Notes under the pieces: generated by a model
The model's input: only the letters and a program-made list of their open reading frames with translations
Databases searched by the model: none
What the model was told of the DNA's origin: nothing
Shown here: piece by piece, positions 9,535-15,017 of the stretch
Numbering within the stretch: position 1 is the first letter of the stretch
Layout: each line of letters opens with the position of its first letter
Translations under genes and position numbers: made by a program
Source of the DNA: Echinostoma caproni
Taxonomy: Eukaryota; Platyhelminthes; Trematoda; Plagiorchiida; Echinostomatidae
DNA: 15,017 nucleotides
Assembly: GCA_900618425.1 (NCBI GenBank)
Contig: UZAN01042627.1
Location: 31,874-46,890 of the forward strand
Direction: 5' to 3'

Positions 9535-9629
9535 AATCCAAGTGCTTGCTCAGTCCTGAACACCTTCGTGAATCCCCGCAGATACTCGGGGGATGTTTTT
9601 CACCTGCCTGTGTCTCTGTCTGTATTTCG
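9535..9629 (+). CDS. Weak candidate internal exon, unidentified
   Basis: A pyrimidine-rich acceptor (AAATTTCTTTGCGTAG, AG at 9533-9534) and a donor (TTTCG|GTAGGT, GT at 9630-9631) bound 95 bp. Two of three frames are open. The phase-0 frame reads NPSACSVLNTFV, NPRRYSGDVFHLP and SLSVFR; another reads SPEHLRESPQILGGCF. No domain is recognised and 95 bp open in two frames is easily chance. It would be plus-strand, like the exons at 1847 and 12524. Confidence 0.2.
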
Positions 9630-9960
9630 GTAGGTGCTGAATGGGTTTCAAGCACTAATGAATGGAATGAAAGGTGCAACCTGGACAACTGGAACGAGAC
9701 AGTCTCTAATTTCCCATTCATTCATCTGCACTTGGTTGTTTTGACCATGTGCTGTTTGTGCATCCCCCGTGTGTCAAAATCCCGGTCCGTTTTAAGACGA
9801 CAAGGTCCGGTTACCGAAATGTCACACGTTCCCTTCTTTGGATAGAGGGAGCGAGGCTGGGTGCCATTTCCGTAGTTCTACTGTGCCCATGGGCAACTTT
9901 CTTTCCCAATCCGGGGCATCGTATCCTTAAATCAACAGTGCTCGTCCTGTCCCTCAAACA

Positions 9961-9998
9961 ACTGACTGACCGACCAACCGACCGACCGACCTACCGAC
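9961..9998 (+). repeat. Imperfect (GACC)n repeat
   Basis: Tetranucleotide tract of GACT, GACC, AACC and TACC variants, about 38 bp. Confidence 0.85.
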
Positions 9999-10155
9999 TA
10001 TAAGCAGCACAATCACGAACAGGTCAGCTGGTAAAACCCAACATGTATTCATTACAGACAAAAGACGATCCGTTCACTCGTATACCTGAACCAAGTTCGT
10101 GAATCCTGTTCGTTCTTCCGCGAGAGGTGGAGACGGGATAAATGCCAAATCGAAG

Positions 10156-10174
10156 GTGTGTGTGTGTGTGTGTG
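10156..10174 (+). repeat. (GT)n microsatellite
   Basis: Uninterrupted GT dinucleotides, 19 bp. The minus-strand ORFs across it owe their Thr-His run to this tract. Confidence 0.9.
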
Positions 10175-11490
10175 ACTGGATGGAGGTGGTGAGGTGCTGT
10201 CAGTGAGACGAGAACACGAAGGCGAGAAAACAAAATTAAACAAAACCTGTTCCAAAATACCGTTCAATTTAGCAGTCTCGTCTACCGCGGAATCTCGATT
10301 ACTAACATTCAAAGCAGGTCTCTCTCCCTCTCGTTTGATGTGGGCGAATGCGTTCATTTCATAAAACTGTGACTGGAAAACAAATGAAAAAGAACCAAAG
10401 TTTGAAAAGCTTGGATTTAATTTAGCGTTTATTTTATCTGTTGTTTCGGGGGAGGAAGGTGGGTGGGTGTGTGGGTGCTAAATGTCAATTCAGAAATATC
10501 GACCAGACATATCGATTTGACTGGAAGTGGTCAGTGCACTGAATATTTTCAATTTTTGATTTATTAATTCTAGTTTGCATTCATGGGGGTGTATTTTTGT
10601 GGTGTTGCTTGTTGTCACAATCTGTGCCCGAATCCCCAAAGACCTGCCCGATTGACCCACCTATATGTTTTTATAAAGTTCCTGACTAACCAGTTTCTTC
10701 CATGAAAATTGCTAGTGCAGTTAAGCGTTCACATTTGGTTCACTGTTCCTTGCACATAATGCCACGAGGTAAATATGACTGATTCCGACTAATAGTCGTT
10801 TATAAATCATCTTCACACACATAACGTTCTGTCCATGTAGTCACTGACAAAATTGGAGAACCGCAGTCTCACAGGTAGCACATTGATAATGGGAATCTTC
10901 GGATCTATAGTCTGTTGATTGCCGAGTGCAAGGCGGACTCAATGAGCCAAAGCATGGTGCATGAACTCAGAAGGACCGTCAGGACCAAACCGAATGCTTA
11001 TAAGTGAAAACGAAAAATATTACAAAACAGATCAATATATTCGTTTGAAATACTGAACGTGAGGATTCACAAATAAATCTGATCTTAAAACGGAGATATC
11101 AACGAATTTTCCAATTAACTGAGCCGGAAAAAGACAATTCAAATCACCGTGTGGAAGTTATTCCACGTACCTTGGTACATCAAGTGAACCTCCCCCCCTC
11201 CTCAAATACCACTGTCACAACAGTAGGCTCTAGATTATGAGTTCTGACTTGAATGATTCAGTTTGAACTTTGCCTGTTCAAAAAGAGTAAGTAGAACCAG
11301 AGGGATCATACATTTGAGCACATTTCAAAATACTAGTTGTTTCTCGAATTAGCTGGGTTTTATTTTCAGTATTTTGGTATGTGATACGACAGAACGCGTG
11401 CAGAGTTGAGTCGGTTGCAACTATTTGCAACTCATCTTTATTAGGATTTGACGTATTGATATGCAAATTCAAAATAAATCATCATCTCTA
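10175..11490. other. Non-coding stretch, nothing assigned
   Basis: No open frame with coding character, no tRNA-like arms and no hammerhead core were found. A G-rich run (GGGGGAGGAAGGTGGGTGGG) lies near 10449-10468. Confidence 0.5.
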
Positions 11491-11494
11491 TGTT

Positions 11495-11580
11495 TTGTCG
11501 CGCTGGTGCATTGGTTTAGTCGCTAGCACTGATGCGCTTTGGACCCCATGGTCCGAGGATCGAGCCCCGCCACCACCACA
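11495..11580 (+). repeat. tRNA-derived SINE head
   Basis: TGGTGCATTGG at 11504-11514 fits the pol III A box and GGATCGAGCCC at 11557-11567 fits the B box. A 5-bp hairpin (GGACC / CCAT / GGTCC, 11541-11554) sits where an anticodon arm would be. A-to-B spacing of 42 nt is longer than in most tRNAs but within the range for tRNA-derived elements. The next bases, GCCACCACCACAC, lead into unique sequence. No hammerhead core follows within 150 bp, unlike at 7503, 7761 and 13637. Base 11613 is N. Confidence 0.65.
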
Positions 11581-11674
11581 CAACTTTGGTGTTAGACAGT
11601 TTCGCTGCCGTCNATACCGTGCCTACCCTTTGCCAATCCAAGTCCTGTTGTCTTATAGTTACTGGTTTTCATGA

Positions 11675-12230
11675 CTGAGCGGCAGGTTTTCGTGGCTGTG
11701 GGGCTGGCCCCGTCTGCTGTTCACCAGCAAATGTGTGCAATAAAAAAGGAGAAAGAAGACAAATGTCGTGAGATGTTAACGTTTCTCTATTGTTGAAATT
11801 GATAGAGAGAACCAAATGATTCAAATAATTCATCATCCACAGTATTTCCTGCCGATTATATTTGTTTGAAGTTCGCACACCACTGAAGGAAGTAACAATG
11901 GTGGTGAATCTCAAACGGTTCTAATAGGTTCTTAAAAATGGCAAAACTTTCTGGATTATCAAAAAAATTGCGGGTTAGTAATACCACGGATCCTGAGTTT
12001 CACGTGCTAGTGCAGGGCACTTTTATCCACTTAGACGTTTGCTGAATAATTAGAAAAAAAGCATAGTTCTGCTGTAAAATATGCACCATTTTGCTGCTGA
12101 TTAGCAAGCAGTTCCAGCATTATGTGTGGTCGGTTTTCATTTTCCTTACGCGGTATATTTCTAGCTCTAGTTTTGGATTGGTTTGTAAGCGGCAGTCTGT
12201 GCTGATTGGTGCACAGATGTTTGTGCATGC
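11675..12230. other. Non-coding stretch, nothing assigned
   Basis: A small GC-rich hairpin (GGGGCTGGCCCC, near 11700-11711) is the only structure noticed. The minus-strand ORFs here show no domain. Confidence 0.45.
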
Positions 12231-12253
12231 GTGTGTGCGTGTGTGTGTGTGTG
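12231..12253 (+). repeat. (GT)n microsatellite
   Basis: GT dinucleotides with one GC interruption, 23 bp. The Cys-Val run in the overlapping ORF comes from it. Confidence 0.9.
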
Positions 12254-12523
12254 CCCACTCGCATCGAACGATATGCGTTCAAAAACAAAAGAGCTTCGCT
12301 TTTCCGTTGAGAACTATTCCAGTTACATGCATCACATGGAATCACTTACCCACATAACTGGGTACGAATTTCGACAAACTTTCGTCTTTCCGAATCACGA
12401 ATCCCCTCGGAAATACCTCACACGGGATGAACCGCTCAACACAACGCATACTCATTGTTTCACCCTGATTCAAGTTAACCACGAGCAGCTTTGCACTCGC
12501 TTCTTGGTGAGACACGGGACAGA

Positions 12524-12952
12524 ATGATAACGGATGGTTTGATTGATGGACTGAGTGAATCACTATTGTTAGACGGAACCGAGAGTATGCTGAACCACGC
12601 GCATAGTTCATCCTTGTGTACATCTCTCACGAACAGTATAGACGAAAGTCATAGCTGTACGGATTGCACATTGAGTTCCTCGTGTAGCACCGTGTCTACC
12701 GATGAATCTGAACGATTGCGATTGAACGGACAGAAGAGGACAGCTGCCACAGGTCACGGATTACGTTCATCAGTGCCCAAGCAGGTCACATTTCACGAGA
12801 CTGTGATTCAGATTGCTGCTTCTCGTTCAGTCTTATCCATGGTGACTGACGTGGACCATGAAGAGGAACAGGAACTAGAGCATACGTGCTTGGGAGCACA
12901 AAACCAGTTTGTTGAAGATGGTTTTGATGAAGTGGATTCTAATTTTCTGCAT
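12524..12952 (+). CDS. Serine-rich acidic protein, 5' or internal exon, unidentified
   Basis: Best coding region of the window. The frame is open from 12479 and runs 143 codons from ATG 12524 (A at -3) to a consensus donor, CAT|GTAAGT, with GT at 12953-12954, ending in phase 0. The start is uncertain: an acceptor ending at GCAG 12488 would make this an internal exon with about 12 more residues. In order, the product shows an acidic N-terminus (MITDGLIDGLSESLLLDG), a Ser/Thr/Cys-rich stretch (about residues 25-65), a basic segment (RLRLNGQKR), then SVPKQVTFHETVIQIAASRS, and an acidic tail (DVDHEEEQELE, DGFDEVDSNFLH). No folded domain or membrane segment is visible, and it looks mostly disordered. 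KQVTF fits the RVxF docking consensus for protein phosphatase 1, a short motif that also occurs by chance. The family is not recognised. Two probable exons follow in phase. Confidence 0.7.
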
Positions 12953-13039
12953 GTAAGTCAACCACATAGGCTACAATATTGTCTCCCTTCCTATCATAAG
13001 TAGACTAGTATGTTCTGACATTTTTCCCCAAGTTAACAG

Positions 13040-13064
13040 TCCTGGAACATACATGCCCATACCG
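13040..13064 (+). CDS. Possible 25-nt micro-exon of the same gene
   Basis: A strong acceptor (TTTTTCCCCAAGTTAACAG, AG at 13038-13039) and a donor (CCG|GTAAAC, GT at 13065-13066) bound 25 nt reading SWNIHAHT plus one base. The preceding intron would be 87 nt. It starts in phase 0, as the 12952 donor requires, and ends with one base, which restores the frame of the open region at 13235-13348. Without it those two exons are out of phase with each other. Micro-exons are well known in flukes. Transcript evidence would be decisive. Confidence 0.35.
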
Positions 13065-13234
13065 GTAAACAATGACTGGACTGGGTATTGCCCTATGAAG
13101 AAGCTGATAGATTATCCCTCCAAACAACAGGATTGCATTTCAGAATTACCCATATAATTACCGCTTGACACAGACCTCAAAACAAAGTGGAAGAATAATG
13201 CTAGAAGGTAAATAATTGTACCCTGTTGAAAAAG

Positions 13235-13348
13235 AAAATACAAGTCTGTCTAGAGATATGGCGTTTTCCCGACCTTCGTCTCCAAGCGGACAGTATAAGA
13301 TACGTTTTGGGCAACCTCTAATTGAGCTTACAACGTCAGCGGACAGAG
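13235..13348 (+). CDS. Probable next exon of the serine-rich gene
   Basis: The open frame 13216-13452 contains a good donor, AGAG|GTGAGC (GT at 13349-13350). The acceptor may be the AG at 13233-13234 after TTGTACCCTGTTGAAAA, giving a start at 13235 with two leading bases. AGs at 13252-13253 or 13254-13255 are alternatives. The product reads NTSLSRDMAFSRPSSPSG, then QYKIRFGQPLIELTTSADR. The SRPSSPSG segment suits a phosphorylated linker. The protein is not recognised. The exon ends with one base of the next codon, so the gene continues beyond 13348; no further exon was identified before 15017. Confidence 0.5.
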
Positions 13349-13539
13349 GTGAGCCCAATTGCATGCAACCTCTTAGACCTGCAGATGGTGCGGGATTTTA
13401 CATGGATTTGAACAACAGTCAGCAAACATATCAGACGACCAAATGCCAATAGCAGATAATTTTCATTTCATCGCTTTGCAGCCGAGATTTTGATCACAAC
13501 TATAACTATAATACATAATTGTAAATGAAAAACCAAAGA

Positions 13540-13636
13540 TACGGGAGGATCAGGTGCTCGGTGACCGAGTGGGTACCATTCTTGCTTTCTATCTGTGAGA
13601 TCCTGGGTTCGATCCCCAGTTGGGTCGATGGAGTCA
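13540..13636 (+). repeat. tRNA-derived SINE head with pol III boxes
   Basis: TGACCGAGTGG (13562-13572) fits the A box with one change and resembles the D-arm region of serine and leucine tRNAs. GGTTCGATCCC (13606-13616) fits the B box and lies in a T-arm-like hairpin (CTGGG / TTCGATC / CCCAG). The spacing of 33 nt is that of a tRNA gene. A hammerhead starts 20 nt beyond the B box. The element therefore runs from about 13540 to about 13690. No clear target-site duplication was found by eye. It lies about 200 bp downstream of the exon donor at 13348, probably within an intron on the gene's sense strand. Confidence 0.8.
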
Positions 13637-13679
13637 CACTGCTGATGAGACCTAATCAGGTTGAAACAGCTGTCCAGTG
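13637..13679 (+). ncRNA. Intact minimal type I hammerhead ribozyme
   Basis: All catalytic elements are present. Stem I pairs CACTG (13637-13641) with CAGTG (13675-13679), 5 of 5. The core CTGATGA is 13642-13648. Stem II pairs GACCT with AGGTT (13649-13653, 13658-13662), one G-U, around loop AATC. GAA is 13663-13665. Stem III is the 2-bp AC / GT pair around tetraloop AGCT. Cleavage is predicted after C13674 (GTC|CAGTG). The form with an open stem I and very short stem III matches hammerheads of Schistosoma Sm-alpha SINEs and related retroelements. Transcribed from the pol III head just upstream, it would cut the SINE RNA near its 3' end. A type I minimal hammerhead may need dimer or tertiary contacts for good activity. 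Confidence 0.92.
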
Positions 13680-13690
13680 CTTCTTAGCTT

Positions 13691-14420
13691 TTCAGTTCAA
13701 GCTTCATTTGCTCCATATGCACGACGAATTCACCTTTGAAACAACTATAATTGCTCTAATCGATAACCCGGGGCGTTTTTTGTTGTTTAGTGACTGAACA
13801 GACCTGTCGTTATTGAAAATGGGTTCTCGTAGCTCGGGCCACTTCACAAGCACTGGTGATAAAACGTTTGCAAACAAATTGCCAAGCTAGGCGAACAGGC
13901 GAAATGGAAGACCTGTCGTTATTTATTCATAAGGCCGGTGCCAGGCTAAGGAGTTATTTATTGCAAAAATTACAGAGTTAATCAAGTCTGTCTCAGAGCA
14001 CACTAAACGTGACCACGGAAGCTGTCCGTTCTCGGTTCCATGAAATAGCCCCAAACAGCGACCAACCAGTTCAGTGGCCTATTCCCATCTTCCGTTGCTA
14101 GAATAGTGAATTCCCTAAATGTTTCACAGATGTCTTGTCCATAGCCGAATGTCATGAAAATCCACCAATCACTCCCTCATTCACTTGCTACTCACTAATA
14201 TGAGCAGTACCTCACGGCACTAGTGTTTCTAGACCATAAAGTTCAAATGAGTACCGAACTTTATCGTTGTTTGCAAGTGAGTGTGTCTGAATTTTTCTTT
14301 GAAACATAACGAAATTGGCAGTAATTGTTAAATCAGACTCATACATATAATAATAGTTGTCATTTATTCATTTTCTATCAAATAGATGATTGTTTATTCG
14401 ATTTTTCAGAAAGACCGTAG
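13691..14420. other. Non-coding stretch, nothing assigned
   Basis: The only noticed repetition is a shared GACCTGTCGTTAT at 13801-13813 and 13911-13923. No open frame with coding character. Confidence 0.45.
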
Positions 14421-14425
14421 TGGTG

Positions 14426-14490
14426 TGTGACTCGAACACAAGACCTCCTTTGCTATTGTAATGCTAATCCACACCTCTTCACAAACTCCG
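14426..14490 (-). repeat. tRNA-like fragment (T arm and variable region)
   Basis: Read on the minus strand, a perfect T-arm hairpin (TGTG / TTCGAGT / CACA, 14426-14440) follows AAAGGAGGTCT, and its flank CACACCAC could pair with GTGTGG further upstream. TGTTCGAGTCA at 14428-14438 is a B-box match with terminal changes. An A box at the proper spacing is not evident, so it is a truncated tRNA-derived element or a tRNA pseudogene. No hammerhead follows it. Confidence 0.5.
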
Positions 14491-14809
14491 TCGCCAGTAG
14501 CAGAGGTAACGTGGCTTTCAAAATATCGAAATATGTGGTACTGAACTCTGATTGTAATACTTTTGGAGGCGAATAAATAGTGATAAAGATTGCAACTCAC
14601 CGAGCAGGGGGGAGGGAGAGGGAAGTCCCAGGCGAATCGGACATATCAGAAAATCTTGCAATTGTAGCACCCGTTGTTTGAGTACTTGAGTACTTGAATT
14701 TAAGCATTCATTCAGCATTGAGCAAAAAAGGAAATCGATTTTCAGATCAGAGTATGGCAGGCGAAAAGCAATTATATGATGTATATTTGAAGCATAAAAG
14801 ATTGGGCTG

Positions 14810-14827
14810 TTATATATATATATATAT
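14810..14827 (+). repeat. (TA)n microsatellite
   Basis: About 18 bp of TA dinucleotides, flanked by AT-rich sequence. Confidence 0.9.
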
Positions 14828-14873
14828 TTTATAATAAGTAGTATGTGAATGAATGAACAAAATTTCCCTGGGA

Positions 14874-14916
14874 GCAAATGACCGGTTTCGCGGTTCTTGC
14901 CGCTCGTCAGGCATGC
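14874..14916 (-). ncRNA. Hammerhead ribozyme with palindromic stem III
   Basis: Minus strand: GCATGC, then the core CTGACGA (14904-14910), a perfect stem II (GCGG / loop CAAGAA / CCGC), GAAA, CCGGTC, then ATTTGC. All core positions are kept and cleavage is predicted after C14880 (GTC|ATTTGC). Stem I keeps three outer pairs (GCA with TGC) plus a G-U, with a weak inner part. The stem III sequence ACCGGT is its own reverse complement and leaves no room for a cis loop. It would therefore pair between two copies, as in dimeric hammerheads of newt satellite 2 and of Penelope-like elements. No tRNA-like head is present. It may be the edge of an element extending past 15017. Confidence 0.8.
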
Positions 14917-15017
14917 GTATCCGGTAATCTTTTGTCAGTTCATTCATATACTTGTACCCAGGAAGTGTATTTTCGTCACAATAACCTGTCTATCCAATGG
15001 TCACCCGGCGTTGCAAA

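Noticed and set aside
12260..12506. Plus-strand frame ending at donor-like TTG|GTGAGA
   Set aside because: Using that donor would leave only about 18 nt before ATG 12524, and the frame has no recognised domain. The 12524-12952 frame is the better coding candidate.
13562..13616. Functional tRNA gene at the head of the SINE
   Set aside because: The boxes and T arm are good, but the acceptor and anticodon stems do not pair convincingly and the sequence runs straight into a ribozyme, so it is tRNA-derived and not a tRNA gene.

Overview
The window looks like animal nuclear DNA. Coding potential is sparse, splice-type signals border the best open frames, long stretches are non-coding, simple-sequence repeats are frequent, and there are remnants of tRNA-derived short interspersed elements (SINEs) and of a non-LTR retrotransposon (LINE). 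Hammerhead ribozyme motifs joined to tRNA-like pol III promoter heads resemble the Schistosoma Sm-alpha family, so a flatworm, most likely a digenean fluke, is the favoured source. This is inference from repeat type and genome style, not from a recognised gene. Two N bases (3241 and 11613) mark a draft assembly.

Layout. 1-300: a decayed minus-strand hammerhead/SINE remnant. 1847-2071: a candidate first coding exon with an N-terminal membrane anchor and a good splice donor. 4466-4762: a 269-bp insertion-like unit between 14-bp direct repeats, containing a long imperfect inverted repeat. 5132-5312 and 5574-5647: two trinucleotide microsatellites. 5874-6760: a minus-strand LINE reverse-transcriptase pseudogene. 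7341-7815: a nest of repeats with a minus-strand SINE plus hammerhead lying between two 67-bp direct repeats, the second of which leads into a plus-strand hammerhead. 8100-11490: mostly featureless, with one weak exon candidate. 11495-11580: a tRNA-like SINE head. 12524-13348: the best protein-coding locus, a serine-rich exon plus two probable downstream exons on the plus strand. 13540-13690: a SINE whose tRNA-like head is followed by an intact minimal hammerhead ribozyme. 14426-14490: a tRNA-like fragment on the minus strand. 14874-14916: a second kind of hammerhead, with a palindromic stem III, on the minus strand.

The most striking theme is the ribozymes. Four recognisable hammerhead cores and at least one remnant occur in 15 kb, on both strands and in two architectures: SINE-linked with a 2-bp stem III and tetraloop, and Penelope-like-element style with a palindromic stem III. 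The same hammerhead module is attached to different tRNA-like heads, which suggests a modular family of self-cleaving retroelements. No host gene could be named. The two protein-coding candidates may belong to one large gene with long introns or to separate genes; the sequence alone does not decide.
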